Shown: positions 32,661-45,307 of the stretch, piece after piece
Layout: the number at the start of each line of letters is the position of its first letter
Numbering within the stretch: the stretch's first letter is position 1
Assembly: GCA_012932865.1 (NCBI GenBank)
Contig: SAXG01000066.1
Coordinates: 1 to 64,000 of the forward strand
Reading direction: 5' to 3'
DNA from: Amylostereum areolatum
Taxonomy: Eukaryota; Basidiomycota; Agaricomycetes; Russulales; Stereaceae
DNA length: 64,000 bases
Position numbers and translations under genes: made by a program
The notes under the pieces: generated by a model
Seen by the model: only the letters and a program-made list of their open reading frames with translations
Database searches by the model: none
Told to the model about the DNA's origin: nothing

Positions 32661-33504
32661 GATATTTGGGACTACTCAGTCGCCTATTGAAGTGGTGGGT
32701 TCAATGTCGAGCTCCGGGTAACGTCGACGTCGCGCGGACGAGTGCCAGTGGTACAGCAGCAAGTACTTGGAGCATCTTGGCCATGCTTTAAGAAGGCTCG
32801 CGCGGACTAGAAGCATTGTGAGGATTAAATTTGGACCTGTTTCCCCATTGGACACATAGTAAGTGACGGAAGAGGATGCGGGGCCGAACGATATGGGTAG
32901 CCGCTGTTCACTAAGATCTGGGAACGCAGGCTGCAAGTTGAAGAAAACACTAAGTTTCGCCGGCGAACGTCTCTGGGCGAAGATTTGCCATTGTGGTAGC
33001 ATTTTTTTGCGCAGTATATCCCTGTGCAAGATCAGCCTGCTCGATACCACGGGCACGGCGTCCAAGTTCAAGTTATATGAATGCACTTGAGTTGATTCTG
33101 AAGCTAAAAAATCTCCGGTCCAAGAAGTCGAAAACGCGACGCGTTCCGCACGTGATCAATAAAACATATCCCGGAAGACTCCGAATCCTCCGGACTCCCT
33201 TTGCTCAACTCAGTGTTTCGTTCGACCGACGACCACAGTGCACCTCTTTTCGTATCCTGCTCATCATGTATTTCAAGGTTCCATACACCAGCCCTAGTGC
33301 CCCCGATTCACATGGCCTGCTTCCATTCGTATCATGTGTTGTGTTCTTCTGACTCGGACCGTGATATCGGCGTGACGCTTTGATGCTCTGAGCGTCAACC
33401 TCAGGTTCAACAAAAGCCTCTTGACCCTATACCACCATCATCTCATTTAAGCGCCCGTCCCACACACCTCCCTCCTCCCCCCCCTGCTCGGCTATTCCGT
33501 TCTG
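32661..33504. other. Intergenic between the P450 relic and the LINE ORF1 relic
   Basis: No gene recognised. The last 80 bases before 33505 are pyrimidine-rich (runs of C and CT), as in many fungal promoters and LINE leaders. Confidence 0.45.
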
Positions 33505-34575
33505 ATGGCCAGCATATCCCAGGGAAAGTCCTCGGCTGGGAAGAAATCGCGGCAGAAGCCTGATGCCACCGACATTCCCGGACTGTCGAACCCCTGCATC
33601 TCCACCACATGCCCCGATCTGGACACGCTTCTATCATTCATCAAGGCCTGGGACTGGAAGTCCACACCCCAAGGCTGGAGAACACTCATCACACCTCTTG
33701 TCGACAACGTCGTCTCGGCTCTGACCTCTGGACCAATCTTGTGCTCAGACAGGCCCGCTGGCACGGCTCGTGACCCGCCCCCCCATGCTAGGGACACGGC
33801 CGTAACTCAGGAGTCCAGCGCCGCTAACTCTTCGGACCTCTCGAAGCAGCTGACCGAGATTCGATCCGAGATGGAGAAGATGCGCAGGGAGATCGGGCAG
33901 AAGTTGGATTCCCTCAGCACTATACCCCCTCCCCTCCCCCCCAATGCCACCACCCCTCAGACCACCGCTACGACTGTCCCCCCCCCTCCCGTTGTCCCCC
34001 CTCCCTTTGTCGCCCGCCCTAAGCGCCCGTCCACGGGCCCGCCGGAAATGCAAGTCACCATTCGCCTTCCAGCGGCCGATCGCGATCGTGATCGCATCAA
34101 TCGCCTTCGGGCTAAGCCGGCGGCAGAGCTGAAAGCCACCGTCGAGGCCGCTCTACAAAAGAGCACCATCGAAGGGCTCAAGGGAGTCACGCTGCTTGGC
34201 GTACGTCTCCTCGCCAATGGCGACCTCCGCCTTCAAACGCACACCGAAGAACAGGCTCACCTTCTCCTCCTGCACGACCATCAGTGGGTGAAGGCGCTTG
34301 ACGTCGGTGCGGAGGTTCGTCGGAAGACGTACAAGATGCAAGCGGACTACGTCCCTAAGTCCTTCGATCCCAAATCGGACAGCGCGCGAGATGCCGTGTA
34401 CATGGGCAACCCGGGACTGTTCGCAGCCCCGTCGGTTATCGTTGACATGTACTGGCTCCTCGACAGGCACTCGTCCGGGAAGTCGGCTAAGCACCAGAGC
34501 ACGTTAGTGCTGGTTCTCAACGACGCCCGCCCTATCGGGCGGGCGAAATATCATAACTTATCACCGGGAATTTAA
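33505..34575 (+). pseudogene. LINE (non-LTR retrotransposon) ORF1-like protein, 3' truncated
   Basis: A 356-codon frame from an ATG at 33505. It has a short N-terminal helical domain, a coiled-coil (SEMEKMRREIGQKLDSLS), a proline-rich linker, and a region resembling the RNA-binding part of fungal LINE ORF1 proteins (AALQKSTIEGLKGVTLLGV, then NGDLRLQTHTEEQAHLLL). These proteins normally continue to CCHC knuckles and a second ORF with endonuclease and reverse transcriptase. Here the match stops near 34540 and nothing of ORF2 follows. It is either an insertion broken at its 3' side or a captured host exon. The assignment rests on pattern recognition only. Confidence 0.5.
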
Positions 34576-35380
34576 CACCAGATTTAAGACCCCATGAACC
34601 GTTCACACCCGCGCGAACAGCTGCAGTCCGAACCATGGCCGCTCACGTCAGACGAGGCCGACCGGCACTCGGCTTGCATCAGATGAGCTTTTGCCCATCT
34701 GCCTGTTGAAACGGGCGGCATCATCTGCCGAGATTTCCTCACCAGATGCTGTCGTCAGTTCTAATTTAGTGGTATGCTTCGTTACGTCAGCACTATGGGT
34801 TCGCTGTTCTTTGGGGTCTCCTCCAGCACGTTTAAGAGCACTCCCCATATTTCGCCGCCAATTTATAAGGTAGAGAGAACTATTGTCTGACTGGATCCGC
34901 TGTGTCAAAGAAAGCGCGCGATGCAGACTGGCATTCCGAGGCGCATGAGTGGAGACAATAGGCAGATGGAGTCGGTCACCAGATCGGTCACCAGATAGAG
35001 TCTTTTAGGATCATGGGACCGATCATCTGCCAGATGCAGGCCATGCAGGGTACCTAAGGTACAATGGGCAGGTGGAGGCAGATGGAGTCCATCTTGTGGG
35101 CGCGTATATACCAACATGACGCGTCACGCGGCCTCAGGGCTCCTCAGGGCCGATCCGGCTTGTGCCTGGCCGGAAGCGACATTTCTTCTCTTCATCTGCC
35201 CGGGCCCGGGATTACGTACCTACGTTTACGGCTTACCTGCCCGCCGCGCGTATCCATTTGATCTGGCCAACGCCTCCAAGCCACTCAGGTGTAAGAATGC
35301 CCCCTGGAGACGACACTGGACCAGATATGGCCGCCATGTAGAGAATAAGTACCACCAGATACCACCGGTAAGCTAGAAAT

Positions 35381-35518
35381 AGTGTCTTCGCACCGCGGGA
35401 GGAGTCGCCAGACGCAGTCTTCGCGCGGGAGGAATCTCCAGACGCAGTCTTCGCGCCGGAGGAATCGCCAGATGCAGTCTTCGCGCCGGAGGAATCGCCA
35501 GATGCAGTCCTGATGCAG
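35381..35518 (+). repeat. 30 bp tandem repeat, about 4.5 copies
   Basis: Unit contains AGTCTTCGCGCCGGAGGAAT followed by CGCCAGATGC. The rightmost copies are nearly identical and the left ones diverged. No spacers differ between copies, so it is a minisatellite. Confidence 0.85.
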
Positions 35519-35760
35519 TCTGAGTTTTCATGGACACGTCAGCGAAAGCCGCATGCCAGGACCGTTGCCACGTTGCCAGATTTACGCCGACGGTGTTAGC
35601 AACATTTGTAATGTTCTTACCGTAGCTGTGGCAGATCGGCCTGCCAGGACCGACGGTCCATTTTGCCAGATTCAGGGCAGAGGATCCCGAGGTACGAGGG
35701 TTGACTCCATCGACGTCTGCTTTAGGAGACTAGATGGCGCAGGTAGCAACGTTAAGTAAC

Positions 35761-35881
35761 GGGCAGATGGAGCCTAAACAACATCGAAGTCGCCAGATAT
35801 AGGCCATCCAAATTCCGGCTTCAGCAATTCGGGCAGATGGTGTCAAGGCACGAGGCGGCTCGAGCGCTCAAGCGCTCATTA
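35761..35881 (+). repeat. Direct repeat unit, copy 1
   Basis: Starts GGGCAGATGGAGCCTAAAC and ends GCGCTCATTA. It matches 36121-36263 over its length. Confidence 0.8.
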
Positions 35882-36120
35882 CTATAAGTAGTGGGAGCAA
35901 CTCAACAAGCGCCGCGCCTGGGGGGCAGCCTTCACCTTGCTCGGCACGCAACATCCCGCTCTATCTTCCACGATTTCATACCAACAAGGCCATCGAAGCG
36001 TGCGGAGAGGAACTGTGAGCGAGGCCTATGACAGAACGAGGCGCGCGGTGACACACGAAGAAGGAAGTAATACAAAACACGGTCCTGCACGTGCCTCTGA
36101 AATTTGCTGCGACGAATTAC

Positions 36121-36263
36121 GGGCAGATGGAGTCTAAACGACACCAAAGTTGCCAGATGAAGTCGATATCTGGCCCAAGTCGCCAGATATAGGCCATCCA
36201 GATTCCGGTATCAGCCATTCGGGCAGATGCAGTCAAGGCGCGAGGCGGCTCAAGCGCTCATTA
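36121..36263 (+). repeat. Direct repeat unit, copy 2
   Basis: Same ends as copy 1, with about 25 extra bases near 36155-36180 that look like an internal duplication of the CCAGAT motif region. The two copies are about 240 bases apart. Confidence 0.8.
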
Positions 36264-37509
36264 TGTAATCGCGGCCCCATTCGAAATGAATTGCCGGGGA
36301 AAGTAACAGACTCGAGGACCACCGCGTTTTTCTCGCTTTCCATCATTCCCACTTGCATCTCTAAGCTGTGGCGACCCGTGCTGGAAGCTTTGAATTACGA
36401 GAGAAATTGAGGTACGGTCCTCATAAAGCCCTTGAATGAACTTCATCTTTATGGGCTGACTTCCAACTTCCGGTGAAGCTTACTCTCGCTGGATGTTCGT
36501 ATCCAGGCTGGTGATCAGAGTCGCGAAACCCAGCTGTATCAGTTTACTCTTTGATATCATGCGTACGGTGATATTTCTCGCCTCCAGGACCTGATTATCG
36601 CGTGGTCATAGCTTGTTCCGGCAGACGGACAAGGTTGTCTTACCTGCGAGGTAAGTTGGTTACCAGCCGGACTACGTCAACCTCCCACAAATCTTGGTCA
36701 ACAAAGAGGGCTTAGAACATGCTCCAGCTGGTGGCGTCTTTCCTCTTTGACGCTCTCAAAGCACAGCCGGAACAAGCTTGTCGTCACACCCGTTTTCTCG
36801 AAACGTATCTATCGCACGCGCCTTTGCGAGAAGGCTGGTCTTGGTGAGTCCGAGTCAATCGATATCCTATTGGTAAAATATTGACAATGTATGCGTAGGC
36901 TCTGGAATGTCACGAAAACGTTGCTGCTGTTGAACCAGTTAACTCTAGAGCCTTCACGTTGTCGTCCAGATCGCGACGAAGTATCCCAATATTCTCGGGC
37001 TCGACAAAGTCGTCGAGATATTGGTTCCCTCTCGAAGGTATCTCTGTCTATCTCTCCCGCAGTCCGCTGCATCAAATGCATCCCATTTGATCCAAGTCGA
37101 CAGGGGGCAATGGCGTCGGTTGGTCCATGATGGATGGAGGTCGGGATGTACGAACGTCAGTTGTTCCTGCAAGTCTTGTTGCCGGTTCTGTTGTATGTTA
37201 TGTAGCTGGGAGACCAATCATGAGTGTCCCTGCGTCTGGTAAACTTTGTTCCATTCTTAGGTCCAACGTGCAACTATAAGATCGCCCTGCTGCTTTCTGT
37301 GTATACAGGACAAATCACGTGACATGGTTTGCGCAACGCGTACTCACCGCCAGCCTCGCTTCATCATCGTTATCCTCATCGCGCGGCGTAGTCCTCTCCG
37401 TATAGCGACATGATCTACGCAACGTGTCAACCTCACCGCTAGCCTCATTTTGGCGCTATATCAACCCTACGCTTTGCGTTTCCTTTCACCCCCAACCATC
37501 ACCGCGAAC

Positions 37510-38368
37510 ATGCCACCTACTCGTTCGGCCCCTTCGACTGGACGGTCCTACGATCTACCCTATGCCAAAACAAAGCTCAAAACAGACTCTCACAAAGTGG
37601 TCCCAGTAGTATTCGACCTTACCGAGGATGCAGGCGCCATGGCGGGATCATCTTATCGATATGACTCGCCGGAAAGTGACGTCGAAACAATCGATCCGCC
37701 AGAAAAGACCTATCCAGACTTGATCAAGGAGTTCACAAAGGTACATCTCCCTTGCTTGCATCTGTAACAATCCCTAACCGAGGAGAACCAGGAGCGGGAT
37801 GATTTGCGACTCCAGTACGAAGAGAGCCAGAAGAGTCACACTGTGGAACGGAAGAAAGGAATGAACACCGATATCTCGGCCGTGCGTTTTTCGTCCGTTA
37901 TCGTTGCGACTCGTCCTCATGTTCTTGCCTGTCTTGCTTACAGTCATCTGTCCCTGAACACGTCCTCAGCAGCATCATTCAATGCAAGGTTTGCCTCTTT
38001 GGCATGGATCGCCCATATACGTGCGTTCTCAAACAAGCACGTATACTTCTGAATCTGACGTTCCTTTTAGGCTGTCCTGCGGCCACACATACTGCGATAT
38101 ATGCCTTGAAGCTATACTCTCAGGTGCTTCCAAAGCCCACAAGAAGTTATTCCCTCAGTGCAATTCCGAGGTGACCGCAAATCTCTTTAAACCCATCCAA
38201 GCCGTGGACATCACCACCCTCAAACAACTTTCCGCAGGCAACCGCGCAGAAAACAGGCCAAACTACCGGTGCCCTGGATGCCGCGCTGCCATGACCGCGC
38301 CTCCAGTGAGGAACTATGATCTGAAAGCAGTCGTTGAGGCGCTCATGCAGCGGCTCGTCGCCACGTGA
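37510..38368 (+). CDS. RING-finger protein, probable E3 ubiquitin ligase
   Basis: Exons 37510-37740, 37783-37881, 37944-38020 and 38071-38368 give 234 residues. Introns are 42, 62 and 50 nt with GTACAT, GTGCGT and GTGCGT donors. The N-terminus is basic and acidic by turns. A coiled-coil (KEFTKENQERDDLRLQYEES) precedes the RING: CKVC in exon 3, CGHTYCDIC in exon 4, then after about 55 residues CPGCRAAM. This gives a C3HC4 pattern in which the loop before the last Cys pair is unusually long. Cys and His ligands are all present. ATG 37510 was chosen because it lies in the open frame and has a good context. The first acceptor is less certain than the others. Confidence 0.7.
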
Positions 38369-40439
38369 TCTTGCTATGCCTGAGGGCAAGGGGAAAGGAC
38401 GGGTGCCGAAGGTGTCATGGCCTTGCCGTATGTCTTTTGTTCCGGTATCTACGCATTGTAACACGAAGGCTTGTATTTCCGTACCATCTATACCTTTCAG
38501 AGTGTGAATCCTGCCTTTGCATAAAAATCTCATTCACATGTACTCGCGGTTCACACCCGGGCCCCCATAGGCCCCCAGGGCCCCATCCGGTGGTTTGCCG
38601 CTTGCGCCTTTTTCGAGTACCTCTTCTATCCATCTCCATGGCTCTCTCTTCTCTCCATCCAGTGTCTAACATATCGGCCTATCTAGGTCGTCTCGGGCTG
38701 TCGTCGTCGAGTGCGAGCGCCCTCACTCTACCGGCTCTGGATCTGATTCGATACCGAATATCTCGCAAAACGTCAAGGCACTTGACTGGCGCGGACATGG
38801 CGATGGACTGCGGGTGAATCTAAAATCGGATATGATAAGTACCATAAAGGAATCGGCCGATTTGCTGATGCACGATGCGCTCTCCGACGAGCGGCAGGAC
38901 GAGCGGCAGAACACCTTCAAGACTTACTATCCAACTGAGTGTGTACCTCAAGGACGCCTTCGACTACACTGACACTACGAAATGCTTCAAACCCACGTAC
39001 GGAAGGCCAGCAATCATAGAGGACGGAGAGAAGGCAGAAGAGGAAGAAGAGGGGGGAGGGAGGGCGGAATACGAAGAAGGACGGCGGGACCATACCTATC
39101 ACAATGCCGAAGGGACGGTATCCAAGCATGGGCGGACAGAGAATCGCTCGCGAGAGCAGGAGAGGGAGGAGAACCGATGGAGGACGAGGAAGAAGAGGGA
39201 GAAGGAGAGAAGGACTTCCTCGGAGCGGAGGATGAGGGAGGAGGGATAGGGGACAAATGGATTCTTTCATGACCTTTACAAGGTCGACATACGGGCGAGC
39301 AGGAAGGATTTCATGCGAGGAGATCAAGCAGAATGCACACCATATATCATCATAGTCTAGACATGGACCACTGGTCGAAATGAACAAAGGGAAAAAAACG
39401 CGACATGATATCTCGACTCGCCGAATCGAGATGTCGGCTGTCGTCGCATCGAGACGTAAGGACGTTGAAGATGTCTCACCAGTGGTGTCCAGTACCCATG
39501 TGCCCCCATTCCCGATGACCCTGCCTTCGGACCCTCCCTTCGCCCTCGTACCGTACCCCCATCAACCTGGCTACCCTCAACGCCGGCGTCCAGATCGATC
39601 ATCCTCCGTGCGGTTGGGATTCACTGCGCGCGGACACCGAACCCTCGGAAAATCGAGGTTCTTGAGGACGCGTTCACGCGGCCGAGATAACACTATTCCT
39701 GCGCGCACCGAGGCATGCGCAAGTGGGCCGCTCGCCATCGAAAAACTGAGGCTGATCTGGACGGGAATCGCTTTTGCGGCACTTATTTCGTGCGGGCGAG
39801 GTCAGCTGGGTGTGCGAACAGGCGAAAGGGACATACCAGATTTTATAGCGGGCTCTCTTTCACTGCCCCGCCTTGCAAACCAGCTCACCACGATCGTGAC
39901 ATCGCAGAGGGAATGACGGCATGACGGGGCCCTGTTTATTGTGCTGCCCGATGCAAGGTCCCGGAGAGAATGTAACCCGACGCTCTCGTCCCATTATCGA
40001 ACATGAACTTACCGGGAAAGTCCTTAGGATGTCGGCACAACTCTTCCTCGCCCCCCGGGGCCTCGCCGCCGTCCTTGGTCCTCGGGTGTCAGGGCACCGA
40101 ACCCTCGAATCCTCGAGGTTCGTGTGGATGGGAAAGTGTGTACCCAGCGTCCATTCTGCGACGGCGACGTCAATATTGAAGCGACAAGAAAATAGATAAA
40201 TTAGGTGACTCAGGAGATAATGGTAAAAGTTGTTTGCTTTTACCAGGTCCAACAGCCCACCTAAATTATAACGAAGTTCGCAGGCATTAGCACGACGCCA
40301 CGACAAAAGCCCGCCGGGAAAAGCATGAAGCAGAGGTGGGGAGCGCTCCGTAGCACCTTTGACGAGTTCATCACCGCCGCGCGAACATGAATGAGTTTTT
40401 TCCACCTGCACATTATTGTCTGCGAACGTAAACATTCAG
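38369..40439. other. Intergenic, unassigned
   Basis: Contains a purine-rich tract at about 39005-39250 (GAGGAAGAAGAGGGGGGAGG-like), which makes long false frames on both strands. CACCGAACCCTCG occurs twice (near 39634 and 40098). I recognise no gene here. Confidence 0.45.
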
Positions 40440-40953
40440 CAGGAATACTCAGACTGGAACAGGATGCGCGCCAATGGCCTCCAGGTCGTCCAGGATACAC
40501 ATTGTCGTGATCTCGAGGCACAACACCTCTCCCGTCGTGAACGCGTTCTGGAGAGCTCGCCCAGCGTGACCATGTACTTTGTGATCTGATCATCGATATC
40601 CGTTCCAGAAATAACATTCTTGGCCGCTCGGAGCCCTGCGATGAAAATTCAAAAAGGGCGTCGCAACGGGAGACTGAGGGCACGCTTACAGAAATTCCTG
40701 ACCGTAGCGTAGTTCCGGATAATATGCGCGCACTCAACTGTTTGGAGAACATGTGCTGAAGCACGGACTTCCGATCGATGTCGCGGTTCTTCAGATGCTG
40801 CGATGCGTTTATGTGACCGTAAATGTCGTTCATGGTCTCCAGAAGACTTTGCATGGACTTGTCGCGCTCATTATGAGAGAGGATCAGCTTTGAGAACTTC
40901 AGCATTGATGTCAAGACAGAAGTACCGCGAAAGCTGACCTTAACTGCCACCAA
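40440..40953 (-). pseudogene. Possible fragment of a STAND/NACHT protein N-terminal helical region
   Basis: The minus-strand frames encode RGTSVLTSMLKFSKLILSHN with ETMNDIYGHINASQH. After a likely intron (GTAAGC to GCAG, about 40690-40640) comes GLRAAKNVISGTDIDDQITK with YMVTLGELSRT, and LEITTMCILDDLEAIGAHPV follows in another frame. This order resembles the helical region at the start of many mushroom NACHT proteins. There is no ATG in place, frames shift, and no P-loop domain follows in the window. I treat it as a gene scrap with low confidence. Confidence 0.3.
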
Positions 40954-43089
40954 TAGTATACTACAACTCCGCCACCAGGCGAACGTATCTGCGCCATGGC
41001 GTTGCCCGCTTCTTCAGTCGCGCGCGCAAGGACAATAGGGGTTTAGTTTGAGGGATGAGTTTCATTGACGTTGGGGAGCGAAGGAGGCTCGGAAGAGGTC
41101 GTGACGTTTGGTTCCTGTGCATCGGAAGCGACTGTTGGGTACGAACAAGGGAAGATACAGGTCAAACACGCACCGCTATCGCTGGCACAGGAGTCGTATG
41201 TACTTGCTGCTGCTGACTAGGAGAGGCCTTCGACTGAGCTTTAGCCCTTGCATCCGATTCTTCAACAGAGAGACGACATACCTGGACATCGATGCTCCTA
41301 TGAGTCCTATCTCTGTCTAGTGTTGCCGTTGACGTCGTACCATGAGGGCTCTCGGCGCTAGGTCCAACCGATCCTGGCCGTTTGGTGTGAGATTTTTTTG
41401 CTTTTGTCTTTGATCTTGTGCATCGTAAATCGATAGGTATGAGGACAGCGGAGAAGACTAGGCGGTCCCAAGGTTCTCAGCGCCCGGATAGTCCCGGGAA
41501 CAAAGTCCGCATCCACGACGTCCCCTGACGTCCCCGTCTACCACCTCTTTCATATACCTTTCCACTCGAATTTTGGTTCATGATGCTAGACGCGCAAACC
41601 CCCAGCCCACCCCGCGTTCCCTGGGCTACCTTCTTCACCATCGGACTCGAAGTCAGCGCGCAACTATAGTCGTATCATTGACACCGCATCATTGACACCG
41701 CATCGCCACGGTCCTCGCACCAGTATCCGACAATTGAATATTGAATAGGACTATCGAGGTAAGTCTCGCGCTCAGGCTGGGCTTTTGAGCTCTGAGTGTG
41801 ATCATTTTACCAAGCAGGCCATTCAACCTCGTTCAACGCTGTCGGGTAGCCATTGCCACATCGCCAGAGCAATATTTCGGAGGATCTGCCTGGTACATTT
41901 TCTTTGTTCGTTGTTTTTTTCAATCCTCCCGCTTCCTCTGATCTCCAACTCCCCGTCGTTCTCGACGACTTTCAAAGCCTTCATCTATCTCGTCCTGCCC
42001 CTCGCCTTCTCAACCTTAACATACTTATCCTCAACCCTCGCCCCGGCTTCTAACTACTCCTTCATAAGGTCGCGCCCTCCAGATGTCCGACGGAAGAAGA
42101 CGTTCACGACGAGAAACTCTTAAGCCATGATCGTCCGTGACGATGTCTACGTCGAGTCGATGATATATTCGACTACGAACCAGGACCAGACGTGTCTCCT
42201 TTTTATCTCTTTTTGTCCTCTCGACACTAAGGCCTCGGCTACAGCGGCATCTACTCGCCCCCAAATCCAGGACAACATCGACTCTTTGCCCTCGCTTCGC
42301 CGTGGGCTCTAACAACGAAGAAAGGCCGAAACGTCCACTCAAGGAACGAGAGCGTAACGATTGACGTCGTGTGGGCCCCGTACGACACGCCAAGCGACCG
42401 AGATTGCGGATGGAAAATTCCATTTTCCAGCCGTATGTTCTGCGTCTCCACTTCGTCAAACTCTCGACCGAGAAGGCAATATCCAATGTATTCGACTTTT
42501 TATCATTTTCACGACACTGCGCTCAACTCCTGCCGTTAGGCCCGCGCACGATTTGTATTTCCGCCCGTGTACATATTGTGCTTCACCACTGCGTTCAATC
42601 GATATATTCTTTCATGAGGCGCAGGTACTCATCTCAGTGTCTGGAAAATCAACATGTCGGGGGCGCCCTAGCCACTGTTCGTTTGGACGGTGATAATGTC
42701 TTTTTGTTAGTAGTGTATACACCACCATCCTTCTACCCTCAACCCAGGCTGCTCTCCCGCGCGCCGTTTCCCATCCCCAATCTCCCATCCCCACTCTTCC
42801 ACCCACCCCCAGTCTCCCATACCCGCTGCTCACTCCATCCCTCTGCTCTCACCCGTTTTGAGCAGCCGAAAGCGATTGGGCGCATAGCACTGGCCGCTGA
42901 TGTGGTGCGTCTCTCCGCGATCACACGAGCCACGTTTTGATTGACGATAGCAGCAGCGAAAGTGATCCGTCAGTGTCAACCGCTGACATGTAAGTAGGTC
43001 TAGCCTAATTTTCCCAGGGTCCACCTAGCCTGAAGAAGGCGCTGAACACATGTGAGTGGTTGACGCCGAGTTGAACTTCGACTGAGCGA
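40954..43089. other. Unassigned region with short + strand frames
   Basis: Several short frames (for example 42127-42312, ATG start, 61 codons, and 42371-42940) look protein-like in composition but match nothing I know. C- and T-rich stretches lie at 42720-42850. No RNA gene is visible. Confidence 0.35.
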
Positions 43090-45307
43090 CATTGGCATTT
43101 GAAAGATATGTCGGTAAACTGGACGATCTCAATGATGAAGTTCCAACCGTTATCGCTCCAGCTGTCACGGCGAAATTTACCAAGGCCACGATTGTACAAC
43201 AGCTTTTGGAAGTGCGGTCAAAAGCGAAGGCAACAGGTTGGCAGATGTGAGTCCATGATACATGCAGCCTTCACGCTGATATTGCTCCGTAAGGGGTGCG
43301 ATGATGACATCCTCGTTATCCCGGCGCCAGAGGGAAACATTGCACTACTACCGCTGTATTGCCCCTACTTTTTCTATTGTCAAATTGGTCAAGACAGGCT
43401 CGGGGATCTTCAATGCTCATGTTTTACTCGGTTAGCGGCGCATGCGTCCAATGGGATGGTCGAACATATACGCCAGGCGCACCGGAAGAATGGGGCTACG
43501 GACGTCAGGAGATACGAAGTGTGCAAATTGACTTGTACTACTGAAGATTGTGAGTCAGTGCGCTCTGTCAGTCCTTCAGTATGCTTACAAGTCGACTACA
43601 GACGATTTCGCTAAGGTCCGGCGTGAGGTTGCGTCATCCCTTTCTTCGGAACTTCATCCTTCCTCCATGGAGTCATATCCCAAACTTCGACTCGAATGAA
43701 CGATCGGGCAAGATTTTCATCGCTCGCTCCGAGACCGAAGCGATGGAGATCATAGTCGGAACAGCTTCGGATCGTGTCGTCCACCTCTGGAAGTGCGAAG
43801 CCCCTATACCAACAAGTCCTTTGATGATGGTCTCACGTATACAAGAGCTACTGCTACATACGCATTCGGAAGAGCGGGCACTCGTGTCACACTGGATCTG
43901 ATCCAGAATCCGGCCAAGAACAGCGCTCTTGTTAGGTATACGCTCCAGTGTGTAAGTTTTCTGTTCAGATAACAATGAACGGGTTGATATGCGAACGAAT
44001 TCTTAGAATGCACTCCGAGAACAACGTTGTCGCAAGGTGAATCACTCGAACATTGCCTCGAGGGCATCAGTAGTGTTTTGGACAGGATAGACTGAACACA
44101 GCCAGGTGGGAATGTCGTTACAGCGTGCGTCGCATACCGCCTGCTCTCATATCCCCACGTTCTGAAAAGGATACTTGTGAATGCCTGTGAGCGACTTACG
44201 ACATGCCTACTTACGAATTCCGTGCGACTGGCGCGAGATATAGGCTCACAGCGTGCGCCAACCTCGGCACGCTGCACAGCGACTAGGTAAGGACCGCCTC
44301 TTGCTCGCGAAGTCCATCATCCAAGCGTCGGGTGCGCCGCTCGACACCACGATGCTGTCATCGTATTGCAAACAAGTATACGATCAAGTGTGAGTTGGCG
44401 AGGGACGATTCCCAGGCGCAGTCGCAGAAATAAATATTATGAAGCTGACCACCCACATCGAAAGGTCCGAACGCTCCCAATGGACAGCTCACGTCACTGA
44501 TAACGAAGACGATCCAGAGACGGATGCAATGTCGAGGCGGATCATGCCTGTGTAAGCGGTGGACCAACCCGAGACACATTGAAATATTTGTACAAATACG
44601 GAGTTGGTAGACAGGTGAAAATACTGTCCCCAGCCCGAACATCGGTGCGTGCAAGTGCTCCGCCCCCGGCTGCTGCGCCGCGATACTGAAGGTGATTCCC
44701 TCCCACAACAGATACTGCTTCGGAGCACACAAACAGGATTGGAAACCCAAATCAATCGCCAGCATCGCCGTCTGAACGGAGTTCCAGCTGCAACGAGCTG
44801 GTAAGCACGCCGCTAGATCTTTACCGCTTAAGCAGTGTCAATGACAAGGTATCGAGAACGAGGAAAGGTACGTACAACTATGGTCAGAAAGTTGGTGAAG
44901 GTTTAGTACGACTCGGTGCTAAATTGGCATACACATTAGCTGTTTGCAGAGCAGAACGTCCAGTAAGACCTGCTATAAGCAACGACGTAATCCAATGATC
45001 GAAAGAGATGAAAGAGGAACACAGGTCTGAACCCCATTGTGATTGAGCCAGGAGTATCGGATAGCCATCGTTGCTGGTGCTACGACTGACAGCGAGGTAC
45101 AACTAAGCTATCAAGTCAGACGGGTTTGAAAGAGGGAAGATAGGGCACACATTTAGAATCCCGGCGATCAGTTGGATAGGATGACGTCAAATCGTTTATT
45201 ATGCCACGGCAAACCTAGACTGCGAGCCAATTTGTAAACGAGCCAAACATCACTAAGTACATTTCATTAGACGATCTCCAGTAACATGCAAAAGGTGTCA
45301 GTAGCAG
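43090..45307 (+). other. Probably coding but unrecognised, intron-rich region
   Basis: Protein-like segments occur on the + strand in changing frames: LDDLNDEVPTVIAPAVTAKF (about 43115-43175), VSGACVQWDGRTYTPGAPEE (about 43431-43490), DDFAKVRREVASSLSSELHP (about 43606-43665), FDDGLTYTRATATYAFGRAG (about 43820-43880) and SIIQASGAPLDTTMLSSYCK (about 44312-44371). The spacing and GT...AG borders between them suggest a multi-exon gene or a decayed one. I do not recognise the family and could not build a consistent model. Confidence 0.35.

Larger units (their letters stand above)
34576..37509. repeat. Gene-poor stretch rich in CAGAT(G) motifs
   Basis: No convincing gene. Between 34680 and 36265 the motifs GGCAGATGGAGTC and CGCCAGAT occur again and again in one orientation. 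The stretch contains a 30 bp tandem array and a duplicated 120-140 bp unit (listed separately). A 13 bp inverted repeat AGCTTGTTCCGGC is at 36610-36622 and 36766-36778. From 36800 to 37500 I see only ordinary intergenic DNA before the RING gene. Confidence 0.5.

Noticed and set aside
35381..35518. CRISPR-like array
   Set aside because: Units are contiguous 30 bp tandem copies without unique spacers, in a fungal genome.
36610..36778. 13 bp inverted repeat as a MITE
   Set aside because: Arms are short, no target duplication is visible, and chance occurrence is plausible.
38875..39387. Frames on both strands over the purine-rich tract
   Set aside because: Glu/Arg/Gly runs on one strand and Ser/Pro/Leu runs on the other reflect base composition.
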